64,000 bases of DNA from CAIWHR01 sp039931775 (GCA_039931775.1 JBDTRG010000121.1:32499-96498); one strand, 5' to 3'. Shown: positions 9,154 through 18,278, counted from the stretch's first letter. Translations and numbers: made by a program. Notes: generated by a model from the letters alone, not told the origin.

Positions 9154-9256
9154 GCTTGCCTCCTTGTCGTTGCCCGCCGTACCCGCCTGTTCAACCGTCC
9201 GGCCCGAGGTTACACTGCGCCGACCTCGCACCTAAAGGGCGAGGCAAAGCCCGCCC

Positions 9257-10024
9257 ATGCCGAAGCCTGCCAGAGGCCCGACGCCATCGCTGGTCCCACG
9301 CCCGGTGGAGATCTCGATCCGCGAACTCAAGACGCATTGTATGAACTGCAGTGTACGGGAGCTCTGCCTCCCGGTGGGAGTCGACCAGGACGGGATGCGC
9401 CAGCTGGACAGCCTCGTATCCGAGCGGATGCATGTGAAGAAGGGCGACGCCATATATCGCGCCGGTGACCCGTTCGTCTCGCTCTTTGCGATCCGCGTCG
9501 GGTCATGCAAGAGCACCGTGCTTGGCGAGAAAGGCTACGAGCAGGTCTCGGGCTATCACATGATGGGCGACATCGTCGGGCTGGACGGCATCGGCAGCGG
9601 CCAGCACGGCGGCGAAGCCGTCGCCCTGGAGGACACGGAAGTATGCGTCCTCCCGTTTCATCGGCTCGAGGACCTCGCGCGACAGGTGCATTCGCTGTTG
9701 CATAACATGCATCGGATCCTCTCCCGCGAAATCGGCCGCGACGAAAACGTCATGCTGATGCTAGGAAGCATGCGTGCCGAGGAGCGCCTCGCGGTATTCC
9801 TGCTCGGTCTTGCAAAGCGCTACCGCGAGCGCGGCTACTCCGAGACCGAGTTCGTCCTGCGGCTGACCCGCGCTGACATCGGCAGCTATCTCGGCCTGAC
9901 GCTTGAAACGATCAGCCGCCTTCTGTCCCGCTTCCAGGCGTCGGGCCTCCTGCAGGTGCAGGGCCGGGTCGTGAAGCTCCTCGACCTGACGGCGCTGAAG
10001 GAGCTCGCCGGCCAGCGCTTCTGA
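9257..10024 (+). CDS. fnr: FNR-type oxygen-sensing transcription regulator
   Basis: Crp/Fnr-family global regulator of anaerobic and microaerobic genes, 255 residues. The [4Fe-4S] ligands expected for E. coli FNR are all present: HCMNCSVRELC near residues 28-36 supplies three cysteines, and EVCVLPF near 132 the fourth. The cNMP-like jelly roll is followed by a dimerisation helix and a helix-turn-helix with the recognition helix ETISRLLSRF, whose E and SR residues read TTGAT-type half sites. It is divergent from the NapC-type gene. FNR-type boxes at 8503 and 10170 are likely targets. Confidence 0.93.
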   Translation: MPKPARGPTPSLVPRPVEISIRELKTHCMNCSVRELCLPVGVDQDGMRQLDSLVSERMHVKKGDAIYRAGDPFVSLFAIRVGSCKSTVLGEKGYEQVSGYHMMGDIVGLDGIGSGQHGGEAVALEDTEVCVLPFHRLEDLARQVHSLLHNMHRILSREIGRDENVMLMLGSMRAEERLAVFLLGLAKRYRERGYSETEFVLRLTRADIGSYLGLTLETISRLLSRFQASGLLQVQGRVVKLLDLTALKELAGQRF

Positions 10025-10169
10025 CACCCGCCCCCGTCGCGGACGAATGACATGCACCCACAGCGCGTTCGCCGACGGCGCCGCCTCGCCGGTCTTGGTC
10101 TGACTATCGATCACTTCCCTGCCGCTCCTGTCGTCACCGGCAGCGTGCACCTTCATCGCGGGCCGAGTC

Positions 10170-10183
10170 TTGACATGCGTCAA
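10170..10183 (+). promoter_or_regulatory. FNR/Dnr-type box TTGACATGCGTCAA
   Basis: Perfectly symmetrical TTGAC-N4-GTCAA. It overlaps the first possible ATG (10183) of the phosphotransferase/ATPase gene. A class II spacing would put the start near 10218 with a weak -10 TCCACT at 10206-10211; a better hexamer, TACAGA at 10211, would give about -46.5. Either way the transcript would begin after 10183 and favour the ATG at 10240. Confidence 0.6.
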
Positions 10184-10239
10184 TGAAGACGCCCCGCCCA
10201 TTGGCTCCACTACAGATACATGGCTTTGATCCTTCCACG

Positions 10240-11880
10240 ATGACGGCCGTCCCGCCAACGAAGGTGCCCGGCGCACCGGATGCCGATGCCCAGGCGCAGC
10301 TCGTCGCCGGATTGCAGCGGTCGTTGTCAGCGGGCGCGGGAGCGCCGCGCGCGCGACTGATCGAGACGCACATTTCCTATGTCATTCTCGCCGAAGGATT
10401 CGCGTACAAGATCAAGAAGGCGGTGCGACTTCCATTCCTGGATTTTCGGACGCTCGCGGCACGACGATTCTATTGCGACGAGGAGGTGAGGCTCAACCGC
10501 AGGTACGCCCATGCGCTCTACCTCGACGTCATTTCGATCTCGGGTACCGTTGACGCACCCGTCATGGGGGGCGACGAAACACCCATCGAGTTCGCGGTCA
10601 GGATGCGCGAATTTCCCCAGGCGGCTCTTGCGAGCGAGGCCCTGGCCCGCGGTGAGGTGACGCCCGCCGATGTCGACGCGCTCGCCGCGACGATCGCGGC
10701 CGCGCACGAGGTCGCCGGCATAGCGCCCGCCGGAGGGCCCTTCGGCGCACCGGATAGCATCCTAAGCATCGCCACGCAAAACTTCGCGCAGATCCGACCG
10801 CTGCTCGAGACCGGTGCCGAATTCGGCGAGCTCGATGCGCTACTGACGTGGACGACCGCCGAGCACGCTCGCCGGGCCGCCGTCATGGCCGGGCGCCGCG
10901 ACCAGGGCTTCGTCCGCGAGTGCCATGGCGACCTCCATCTCGGTAACATTGCATTCGTCGACGGAGTGCTCACCCTGTTCGACTGCATCGAATTCAACGA
11001 GGAAATGCGCTGGATCGATACCATGAGCGAGGTTGCATTCACCACGATGGACCTGCGCGACCGCGGCCGGTCCGATTTCTCGCATCGTTTTCTCGATCGC
11101 TACCTCGGGCTCTGCGGCGACTACGCCGGTCTTGGCGTGCTGCGCTTCTACCTGGTCTATCGCGCCATGGTACGCGCCAAGATCGCCCGTATGCGCGCAG
11201 GGCAGCTGGACGCGGGCGAGGCGAAGACCGCGGCATTGGCGGACTATCGTGGCTACCTGCGCCTCGCCAACGGCTACACCGACGCGCCGGCACCCGCGAT
11301 CGTGATCACGCACGGCCTCTCGGGGTCCGGCAAGACCCGATTGTCGCAGGCGCTGCTCGAACAGTCGGGCGCCGTTCGGATTCGCACCGACGTCGAGCGT
11401 ACCCGCACCTCCGGTCGGACCAAGGGCGCGCGCGAAGTGGCCGCAATCGAAGCCGGCGCTTACACGCCCGAGGCGACGAGGGCGACCTACGCGCACGTGG
11501 TCATGCTGGCACGCTACGTGGTCGACGCCGGCTTCATCGCGATCATCGACGGGGCGTTCCTCATGCGTTGGCAGCGCCAGGCGTTCCGCGACCTGGCCCA
11601 GGAACTGGGTCTGCCGTTCGTGATCGTCAGCTTGGTCGCAAGCGTCGGGACATTGCGGGATCGCATCGCGCACCGCTTGCGCGACGGCACCGACGCATCG
11701 GAAGCCGACGCCGCGGTGCTCGAGCACCAACTTCGGACCAAGGAGCCACTGGACGCCGACGAGGCGTCCGACGTGGTTGTCTATGATAGCGAGGCACCGA
11801 CCGACGCGGATGACGAACTCGCGCGGTTGAATCCGGTCCTCGACCGCTTCGGACCTGCGAAGCGCGGGCGAGCCGGATGA
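10240..11880 (+). CDS. bifunctional aminoglycoside-phosphotransferase-like / P-loop ATPase protein
   Basis: Cytoplasmic two-domain protein of 546 residues. The N-terminal two thirds is a protein-kinase-like fold of the APH family (HGDLHLGNIAF catalytic loop near residue 230, then FDCIEFN as the metal-binding aspartate loop). The C-terminal third is a P-loop kinase-like domain with Walker A GLSGSGKTR. Such fusions are widespread in proteobacteria and their substrate is not known; antibiotic resistance should not be assumed. ATG 10240 is preferred over 10183 because an FNR-type box covers 10183; no good ribosome site decides between them. Its TGA overlaps the ATG of the DHH gene. Confidence 0.8.
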   Translation: MTAVPPTKVPGAPDADAQAQLVAGLQRSLSAGAGAPRARLIETHISYVILAEGFAYKIKKAVRLPFLDFRTLAARRFYCDEEVRLNRRYAHALYLDVISISGTVDAPVMGGDETPIEFAVRMREFPQAALASEALARGEVTPADVDALAATIAAAHEVAGIAPAGGPFGAPDSILSIATQNFAQIRPLLETGAEFGELDALLTWTTAEHARRAAVMAGRRDQGFVRECHGDLHLGNIAFVDGVLTLFDCIEFNEEMRWIDTMSEVAFTTMDLRDRGRSDFSHRFLDRYLGLCGDYAGLGVLRFYLVYRAMVRAKIARMRAGQLDAGEAKTAALADYRGYLRLANGYTDAPAPAIVITHGLSGSGKTRLSQALLEQSGAVRIRTDVERTRTSGRTKGAREVAAIEAGAYTPEATRATYAHVVMLARYVVDAGFIAIIDGAFLMRWQRQAFRDLAQELGLPFVIVSLVASVGTLRDRIAHRLRDGTDASEADAAVLEHQLRTKEPLDADEASDVVVYDSEAPTDADDELARLNPVLDRFGPAKRGRAG

Positions 11881-12860
11881 GCCACTTCGACGCCTTCAAC
11901 GGCGACGCCGACGGCATCTGTTCGCTGTTGCAATTGCGCCTCGCCACGCCGCTCGATTCGGTGCTGGTCACCGGGGTCAAACGCGATGTCGCGCTGCTCA
12001 AACGCGTCGCTGGCCAGCGCGGCGACTCGGTGACGGCCCTCGACATTTCCGTCGCCGTCAATCACGGCGCCTTGATGGCCCTCCTCGAGCGCGGCGTCAC
12101 GGTCGAATACTTCGATCACCATTTCGCCGGCGAGCTGCCCGTACACGCGGGCGCTACCTTCCACATCGACACTTCTCCCACCGTGTGCACGGGGGTTCTC
12201 GTCGACCGCGCGCTCGAAGGCCGGCATCGCATCTGGGCAGTGGTCGCGGCGTTCGGCGACGACCTTGCCGACATTGCGCGCGCACTCTCCGCTCCGTTGG
12301 CCCTCGGCGAGGAGGAATTGGCCGAACTGCAGGAGCTCGGCGAATGCATCGCGTACAACGCTTATGGCGACACCGACGCGGACCTGCTGATCCACCCGTC
12401 GGCGCTGTATCGTCGCCTGCTGCAATGCGTGGATCCGTTTCGATTCACGCGCATCGATCCCCTGTTCGTCGAGATCTCGAGGACCCGGCAACAGGACCTC
12501 GAGCATGCCAGGAAAGTCCTTCCCGAGCGTTCGCTTTCCGGCGCAACCGTCTACGTGTTACCCGATGCGCCGTGGAGCCGACGCGTGCGCGGCGCGATCG
12601 GCAACGAACTCGCCAACGCTTCCCCGGACCGCGCGCATGCGATCCTGACCCCCAATGCGCAAGGCGGTTTCATGGTGAGCGTCCGGGCACCGCATGCGAC
12701 GGGAACGGGGGCCGATACGCTGTGTCGTCAATTCCCGACGGGCGGCGGTCGCGCCCGGGCGGCAGGCGTCAATCACCTGCCGAAAGATCGGCTTCCGGAA
12801 TTCATCGAACGATTCGATCGCGCCTTTCACTTCGGCGGAGAGCAATCGGGCCGCGACTAG
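11877..12860 (+). CDS. DHH-family phosphoesterase-like protein
   Basis: Cytoplasmic protein of 327 residues with the N-terminal DHH-superfamily signatures FNGDADGICS (residues 7-16) and YFDHHFAGELP (near 80), which bind two Mn ions in RecJ-like and oligoribonuclease-like enzymes. Downstream, GFMVSVRAP and GGGRARAAG resemble the DHHA1 nucleic-acid-binding segment. The substrate cannot be named from sequence. It is translationally coupled to the phosphotransferase/ATPase gene by ATGA, so the two probably act together and share the FNR-type promoter. Its stop shares CTAG with the convergent acyl-CoA synthetase gene. Confidence 0.82.
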   Translation: MSHFDAFNGDADGICSLLQLRLATPLDSVLVTGVKRDVALLKRVAGQRGDSVTALDISVAVNHGALMALLERGVTVEYFDHHFAGELPVHAGATFHIDTSPTVCTGVLVDRALEGRHRIWAVVAAFGDDLADIARALSAPLALGEEELAELQELGECIAYNAYGDTDADLLIHPSALYRRLLQCVDPFRFTRIDPLFVEISRTRQQDLEHARKVLPERSLSGATVYVLPDAPWSRRVRGAIGNELANASPDRAHAILTPNAQGGFMVSVRAPHATGTGADTLCRQFPTGGGRARAAGVNHLPKDRLPEFIERFDRAFHFGGEQSGRD

Positions 12861-14431
12861 CCGATGGGTGGAGCAGGCAAACCACGGCCCTTCGCGGGTG
12901 AGTCACCTCCGCCCAGCACTTCCGCCCGGAGCTGCTCGCGAAGTGCAGTCTTCAGCACCTTCCCGTAGTTGTTCTTCGGCAGGCTGTCGACGAAGTAATA
13001 CGTGCGCGGCCGCTTGTAGCGCGCGATGGCGCCAAGGCACAGGCGATCTAGCTCGGCGGCAACGACCGTCGCACCCGGACGCGGCACGACGAACGCGACC
13101 GGCTCCTCGCCCCAATCCGGGTGCGGCCGACCGACGACCGACGCTTCGAGCACCTGCTCGTGGCGCAGCAGGACCTCCTCGATCTCGCGCGGATAGATGT
13201 TCGACCCGCCGGAGATCAGCAGGTCCTTGGCGCGATCCTTGAGCGTCAGATAGCCGCGCTCATCCAGGCTGCCGAGATCGCCCGTATGCAGCCAACCGCC
13301 GCGCAGCGCATCGGCACTTGCCTGCGGGTTGTTCCAGTAGCCGCTCATCACGCAGTCGCTGCGGGTGACGATTTCGCCCGTCTCGCCGGTCGCCACCTCG
13401 CGATCGCTCTCGTCGACGACGCGGACATCGACCAGCGTGCGCGCCACTCCGCAGGTGTGCAGCACGGCCTCGCGATGATCGTTTCGGCCGAGCGCCGTGA
13501 TCGTCATCGGCGTCTCGCCCTGTCCGAAGATCTGCGCCAGTCTTGGGCCGAGCACCGCCAGCGAACTGCGGAGGTCCTCGACGTACATCGGGCCGCCGCC
13601 GTACACGATCGTGCGCAGGTTCGCGGTGTTCGCGCCGCCTGCCTGGGCGGCCAGCGTCAGCCGTTTCAGCATCGTCGGCGCCGCGAAGAACGACACGTTG
13701 CGATGGCAGACAATGAGGTCGAGCACTTCGGCGGGATCGAATGAAACCTCTTCGCAGATCACCTGCCTGCCCGCCTGAGCGATGCTCGGCAGCGCATAGA
13801 GGCCCGCGCCATGCGAAAGCGCGGCAGGATGCAGCATTGCGTCGCCGGGACCGATCGTGTCGATATCGGCAAAATAGGCCTGCGTCATGAAGCCCAGGTT
13901 GCGATGGGTGAGCGTGGCGCCCTTCGGCCGCCCCGTCGTGCCGCTGGTGTAGAAGATCCAGGCCGGCTCGTCGGGGTGTACGTCCACGCAGGCCATCGGC
14001 TGCGCGCCAGCGTCGACGAGGCCCGCAAACAGCGCATCGCCGGTGCCGACGACATGGCGGAGCGAATCGACTTCACGCTCCATGCCATCGAGCGCAGATG
14101 CGAGGTCGTCGGTAACGAAGCATATCTGCGCCCCGGCATTGTCGAGGATGTAGCGAATCTCCTGGCGATGGAGGCGGAAATTCAACGGAACCGCGCAGAG
14201 GCCCGCGTGCCATGTCGCAAACAGCACCAGCAGGAATTCCGGGCAGTTGCGCATGGCGAGCGCGACGCGAGCGCCGGGTTGCAGGCCCAGTCCGTCGCGC
14301 ATCGCGCGCGCAAGACGTGCCACCCTAGCTGCGAGCTCCCGGTAGGTCGCGAGGTCGGCACGACCGACTCCGATGGCGATGGCGTCGGGATGCGTGGCGC
14401 CGGAGCGCGCGAGCAAGCGGGCGATGTTCAC
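12857..14431 (-). CDS. acyl-CoA synthetase (AMP-dependent ligase)
   Basis: ANL-superfamily ligase that activates a carboxylic acid as acyl-AMP and then acyl-CoA. The 524 residues show the P-loop FYTSGTTGRPKGAT near residue 160, the TGDLGSLDERGYL hinge region near 390 and the C-terminal PKNNYGKVLKT with the catalytic lysine. The GTG at 14431 is used: GAGG lies six bases upstream and translation from it begins at the family's N-terminus, while the open frame continues 84 codons into the neighbour. Chain-length preference is not readable. It probably forms an operon with the methyltransferase gene 35 bases upstream. Confidence 0.88.
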   Translation of the reverse strand: MNIARLLARSGATHPDAIAIGVGRADLATYRELAARVARLARAMRDGLGLQPGARVALAMRNCPEFLLVLFATWHAGLCAVPLNFRLHRQEIRYILDNAGAQICFVTDDLASALDGMEREVDSLRHVVGTGDALFAGLVDAGAQPMACVDVHPDEPAWIFYTSGTTGRPKGATLTHRNLGFMTQAYFADIDTIGPGDAMLHPAALSHGAGLYALPSIAQAGRQVICEEVSFDPAEVLDLIVCHRNVSFFAAPTMLKRLTLAAQAGGANTANLRTIVYGGGPMYVEDLRSSLAVLGPRLAQIFGQGETPMTITALGRNDHREAVLHTCGVARTLVDVRVVDESDREVATGETGEIVTRSDCVMSGYWNNPQASADALRGGWLHTGDLGSLDERGYLTLKDRAKDLLISGGSNIYPREIEEVLLRHEQVLEASVVGRPHPDWGEEPVAFVVPRPGATVVAAELDRLCLGAIARYKRPRTYYFVDSLPKNNYGKVLKTALREQLRAEVLGGGDSPAKGRGLPAPPIG

Positions 14432-14465
14432 GATTGCCTCGCCGGCCGTTGTGCGATGAGAAGGC

Positions 14466-15329
14466 TCAGGGATTTCGCGCGGTGACGAACCAGGTGCTCG
14501 ATGGTCCCCATACCCCTTCGCTGCGCGCATACCGCGCCAGCGTTTCCCGAAGCGCTGCGACGACCTCCGGCTTGCGCTTTTGCCCTTCCTCCCCCGCAAG
14601 GCGAATGATTTCGCCGGCCGGGCCGAGCGCCATCGCGAACTCCACGGCCTCGGCAAGGTCGCTGCCGATGCAGATGTCCGCATCGAAGCGCTCGAACGCG
14701 ATGCGATCGAAGCCTGAGCTGCGCAGCATCGTGCTGACCATGTCCGGGCCTGCCATCGAGAACGGCCCCGGTCCGCAATGCACCTGGTCGGTCTCCTCGT
14801 GCGAGACGACCGGGACGATCTGCCTGACGCGAAGCTCGGCGTCGTGGAGCCACGGATTTTCCTCTCGGCGGCGCCAGACCACCATGGTGAACTCGCCGCC
14901 CGGCTTCAACGCCTTGCGGATATTGCGCAATGCGGCACCGGGCGACATGAAGAACATCGTCCCGAATCGGGAGAATGCGTAATCGTAGGGTCCCCGGAGG
15001 TCTTCCCTCTGCACGTCGGCGACGAAGAACGACGTGTTGCCGACGCCTGCGTCGCGCACTTCCTTTTCGCAAGCGCGAATGAAATTTTCGGCGCAGTCGA
15101 CGCCGACGGCATTGCCTTTCGAACCGACGCGCTTCGCGATGAGGCGCGTGCTGTCGCCGAATCCGCAGCCGACGTCGAGCACGCGCGAGCCTTCGGGGTA
15201 GGGATGCCGGGCGAGCACCTCGTTGCTGTGCGCCGCGAGACCGTCGATCAGCAGGTGCTTGAAGCGGCAGAACTTGTCGAAGAGGATCGTGTTCCACGCT
15301 TCGATGACGACATCGTTTTGTCCCGCCAT
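14466..15329 (-). CDS. class I SAM-dependent methyltransferase
   Basis: Rossmann-fold methyltransferase of 287 residues. Motif I, VLDVGCGFGDST, lies near residue 48, followed by the acidic end of strand 2 (VGVDCAENF) and the strand-4 motif DYAFSRFGTMFF. The closest general resemblance is to the UbiE/Methyltransf_11 group, but the substrate is not known. It precedes the acyl-CoA synthetase on the same strand, which suggests a small lipid or secondary-metabolite modification unit. Confidence 0.85.
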   Translation of the reverse strand: MAGQNDVVIEAWNTILFDKFCRFKHLLIDGLAAHSNEVLARHPYPEGSRVLDVGCGFGDSTRLIAKRVGSKGNAVGVDCAENFIRACEKEVRDAGVGNTSFFVADVQREDLRGPYDYAFSRFGTMFFMSPGAALRNIRKALKPGGEFTMVVWRRREENPWLHDAELRVRQIVPVVSHEETDQVHCGPGPFSMAGPDMVSTMLRSSGFDRIAFERFDADICIGSDLAEAVEFAMALGPAGEIIRLAGEEGQKRKPEVVAALRETLARYARSEGVWGPSSTWFVTARNP

Positions 15330-15417
15330 GGCCCACCCTCACCGTTTGCTTCGACGTCGCGGTCCATTCTAGCGGCCGCGACCGGAGCGACCCGGCGGCG
15401 GGACCCGAGTCGCGTTG

Positions 15418-16341
15418 CTATTTCGGCGGCGCGACCTTTGTCCAGCTCGAATCCGGGTTGTAGGTCGTGATGGCGCGCACCGCCGTGCCCGTTTCCGGCC
15501 CGAGATCCTTCTGGTACACGGTGCCGTCGCGGCTCACGATGAACGTCATCACGCCGGTGTCGTCGTACTTGGCGGGCCAGGCGACCAGCGCGTAGCCCTC
15601 GGTCATGCGGCCATTCTTGATGTAGCCCTTCGCGCCACCGGGTGCGTCCTTGCCCTGCGAGGTCAGAATCCGGTACGCATAGCCGTGGTACGGCTGCCCC
15701 ACCCTGGCTTCGGCGAACTCCGGGCCGAGGGGGCTCTCGTCCTCTCCCGGCAACGATGCCCAGTACAGGCCGTCGTGCTTCCCGGCGGTCGACAGGCCCT
15801 TCTGCGCGAATTCCTTCACGCCGTCGCCGTTGCGATCCCGGGTGAAATACTCCTCCTGCGCATCCGTATAGGCGAGCGCGACCTGGATCGCCGCGAGCTC
15901 GTTGCGGCCGATGCGGCGCGTGCGCATCTCATCCGGCGCCCCCGACACGTCGAAACGCCATCCGGCCGCGGTCTTCACGATCGGGATCGGCATTGTCCAG
16001 CCGCGGGTACCCGCCCCGAGGAACGCCTTGTCCGCACCGGCGGGGACGATCTTGTGCGCCTTCGCCCACGCTTCCAGGAAATTGGTGATGTCGTCCTCGG
16101 CGACGGAGCCCTTCGGGATGTACTTGCCCCAATCGGGACCGACGACGACTTTCACGGCGTCCCAGTCGTGTCGCGACATCCCGTCTACCAGCGCATCCGC
16201 CGCCGCTTCGGGGGTCGGAAACGCCTGCTGTCCGGCGGCGGCCGACGCCATCACCAACAATCCCGCGAGAAGGACCCCACGGATGCGAGCCGCTGCACCG
16301 CTCTGCGTTTTGTTCGGGCTGCTCATGTCATTGCGCTCCAT
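15418..16341 (-). CDS. DUF2950 family exported protein
   Basis: Envelope protein of 307 residues with a signal peptide (hydrophobic segment VLLAGLLVMASAAAG) and the DUF2950 core, including the repeated HGYAYRILTSQG and the C-terminal MTFIVSRDGTVYQKDLG. ATG 16341 follows the DUF3300 stop by one base, with GGGAGG as ribosome site inside the end of that gene, so the two are coupled. DUF3300 and DUF2950 genes are commonly adjacent in proteobacteria; their function is unknown. Confidence 0.88.
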   Translation of the reverse strand: MERNDMSSPNKTQSGAAARIRGVLLAGLLVMASAAAGQQAFPTPEAAADALVDGMSRHDWDAVKVVVGPDWGKYIPKGSVAEDDITNFLEAWAKAHKIVPAGADKAFLGAGTRGWTMPIPIVKTAAGWRFDVSGAPDEMRTRRIGRNELAAIQVALAYTDAQEEYFTRDRNGDGVKEFAQKGLSTAGKHDGLYWASLPGEDESPLGPEFAEARVGQPYHGYAYRILTSQGKDAPGGAKGYIKNGRMTEGYALVAWPAKYDDTGVMTFIVSRDGTVYQKDLGPETGTAVRAITTYNPDSSWTKVAPPK

Positions 16342-16342
16342 G

Positions 16343-17758
16343 TCATCGCCTCCCGCCGCCGCCACCGCCGCGTCCACCGCCGCCGCCTCCACCGCCGCGG
16401 GCGCCACCGCCGCCGCTCGGCCGGGACGCGCCGCCTCCGCTGGGCCGCTGGGCACCACCCGAACTGGTGCGCTGCGTCTGCTGCGGCCGCTGCTGCGCGG
16501 CCTGGCGGCTGGACGCGCCGCGGTCGGCCTGCTGTCGCGCCTGGGCGTCACCCGCGCCACGGAGCGCGTTGTCGTGACTCGCCGATTGGGCCCTCTGCTG
16601 CGCGGCGCTGCGATCAGCCGACTGTGCACGCTCGCGCGCAGCGTTTCCGCCTGCCGCTCCGCTGCGGTCCATGCCCTGCGCGCGATCGCGCGCGCCGCTT
16701 GCCCCGCCATCGCGGCTCGCCGCCTGCGCCCGGTCGCGAGCCGACCCTTCCGTGTTAACCCCACGCGACTGCATCGACTGCGCAGCGCGCTCGCGGCTCG
16801 CGTCGCGGCTCGCGTCCTTGCCGCGGTACTGCTCGCGACCGGCCGCCGCGTTCTTGCGCTCGAGGTTCTGCCGGGTCGCGTTGCCGCCGCGGTAGTCGGT
16901 CTGCCGGTGCTGGGGATTGTGATTCCAGTTGCTGCGGTTGCCGTTGTTGTTGATTCGATTGTTGACGTTGATGTTGTTGTAGCGATTTACGTTGATGTTG
17001 ACGTCGCCGCGTCCCCAGTTGCAGCCGCCCCACAGCGCGTTCGAGATGCCGATGCCCACACCCCACGCGATGCCGGTGGCGATCGTCCGCGAGAACCAGT
17101 AGCCGGGCGGCGGCGGGTAGTAGTACGGCGGATACGCCGGGTACAGCCACGGTCCGTAAACCACCGCGGGGTTGTACGCCGGCACGTAGACGACCGTCGG
17201 CTGCGCTGGCTCGATCACGATGTACTGGATCTGCGGCGGCGCCTGCTGCACCACGGTGGTCGTCGTCGCCGGCGGAGGCGCCGCCTCCATGGAGACTTTG
17301 ACCTGCTCGTTCGACTTCAGGTTGCCGGCCTTCTGCGCCTGCTGCCGCAGCCGCTGCACAGAATTCATCACGTCCTCGGGCTGCGCGAGGAAGGCGTCGC
17401 CGATGTTCTTGACCCAGTCCTTCTTGTCGCCCAGCGTGATCAGTACCTCCGGGAACGCGACCATCGATTGCACGCTGGGATCCCACGGCTCGTTCTCGAC
17501 CATCTTCACGGCGTCGTCGCCCTTGGCATCCGGATGCGCCTTCGACCACTGGTACGCCAGCGCGAATTCGTCCGGATAGGTCGTGGCCATGAACAGTTGC
17601 GCCAGCAGCGAGTCCGGATAGAGCGCGACCTGCGCCGTCATCTGGTCGAGCTGCTCCTTGCTGAACGGCTTCGCGTCCTGCGCCGCGGCGACGAGCGGTA
17701 GGGTCAGCAGAACGGCGGCCGCGACTCGGAACAACCAAGCTATGGGGTGAACTCGCAC
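16343..17758 (-). CDS. DUF3300 family exported protein with Gly/Arg/Gln-rich tail
   Basis: Envelope protein of 471 residues: signal peptide (residues 1-26), DUF3300 domain (about 27-250, with ALYPDSLLAQ and a Tyr/Pro-rich stretch around PAYPPYYYPPPPGYW), an Asn-rich segment (about 260-300), then some 170 residues of low-complexity Arg/Ala/Gln/Ser ending in Gly-rich GGGGR runs. The tail should be disordered and strongly basic. The GTG start at 17758 is supported by AAGGAG upstream. Partner of the following DUF2950 gene; cell-surface or periplasmic scaffolding is a guess. Confidence 0.86.
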   Translation of the reverse strand: MRVHPIAWLFRVAAAVLLTLPLVAAAQDAKPFSKEQLDQMTAQVALYPDSLLAQLFMATTYPDEFALAYQWSKAHPDAKGDDAVKMVENEPWDPSVQSMVAFPEVLITLGDKKDWVKNIGDAFLAQPEDVMNSVQRLRQQAQKAGNLKSNEQVKVSMEAAPPPATTTTVVQQAPPQIQYIVIEPAQPTVVYVPAYNPAVVYGPWLYPAYPPYYYPPPPGYWFSRTIATGIAWGVGIGISNALWGGCNWGRGDVNINVNRYNNINVNNRINNNGNRSNWNHNPQHRQTDYRGGNATRQNLERKNAAAGREQYRGKDASRDASRERAAQSMQSRGVNTEGSARDRAQAASRDGGASGARDRAQGMDRSGAAGGNAARERAQSADRSAAQQRAQSASHDNALRGAGDAQARQQADRGASSRQAAQQRPQQTQRTSSGGAQRPSGGGASRPSGGGGARGGGGGGGGRGGGGGGRR

Positions 17759-17989
17759 AACGGCTCCTTCTCAACGAATGACCGAACCCGCCACCCAGAT
17801 CCTGAGATCCTTGCGCGGATGAACGGCCCACGATGCGCGGCAGATCGAAGACCGTCTGCGTCTGCGTCTCCGCATGCGCGTTGCAATCGCAATTGTACTT
17901 CAGCTCTTCGCCGGCGCGGGGGCCAAGGATCCGGTGTCCGGTTTGTTCGCCCGACGAAAGCCTGGCGACGCTTCCGATTCGACCCTTTT

Positions 17990-18031
17990 GTGACCCAGGT
18001 CACGAACCGCCGCAGCGCTGCGAACTATTCT
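17990..18031 (+). promoter_or_regulatory. Crp/Fnr-type class II promoter before DUF2892 gene
   Basis: GTGACCCAGGTCAC at 17990-18003 is a perfect dyad with a TGTGA-N6-TCACG reading that also matches the Crp consensus in nine of ten positions. A -10 hexamer TATTCT at 18026-18031 predicts a start at 18038, so the dyad centre (17996.5) is at exactly -41.5. The DUF2892 ATG follows 28 bases after that start. Whether FNR, a Dnr-like or a Crp-like protein binds cannot be told from sequence. Confidence 0.65.
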
Positions 18032-18065
18032 GTACGCGTCATCCAACAGAAGCGGGGAGCGCATC

Positions 18066-18251
18066 ATGACTGCAAACGTCGGCAACATCGACCGAGGCGT
18101 GCGGATCGTCCTCGGCCTCGCGATCCTCGGCCTGTTTTTCGTTCTCGAAGGCAACGACCGGTGGTGGGCGCTGATCGGGCTGCCGCTCGTCGGTACCGGC
18201 CTGATTCGCTGGTGTCCGGCCTACCTGCCGTTCAACATCCATACCCGCTAG
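18066..18251 (+). CDS. small DUF2892 inner-membrane protein
   Basis: Membrane protein of 61 residues with the DUF2892 pattern: N-terminal NIDRGVRIVLGLAIL leading into the first helix, a second helix over WWALIGLPLVGTGLI, and the terminal CPAYLPF motif with one cysteine. Family members are often found with rhodanese or sulfur and redox genes; no activity is established. It lies in one unit with the AhpD-like gene and behind a Crp/Fnr-type promoter. Confidence 0.88.
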   Translation: MTANVGNIDRGVRIVLGLAILGLFFVLEGNDRWWALIGLPLVGTGLIRWCPAYLPFNIHTR

Positions 18252-18278
18252 AACGTCGGCCTGCCGGAGGCGACAACC

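Noticed and set aside
10240..11880. Aminoglycoside resistance gene
   Set aside because: Fold similarity only; the P-loop fusion and context match a widespread non-resistance family.
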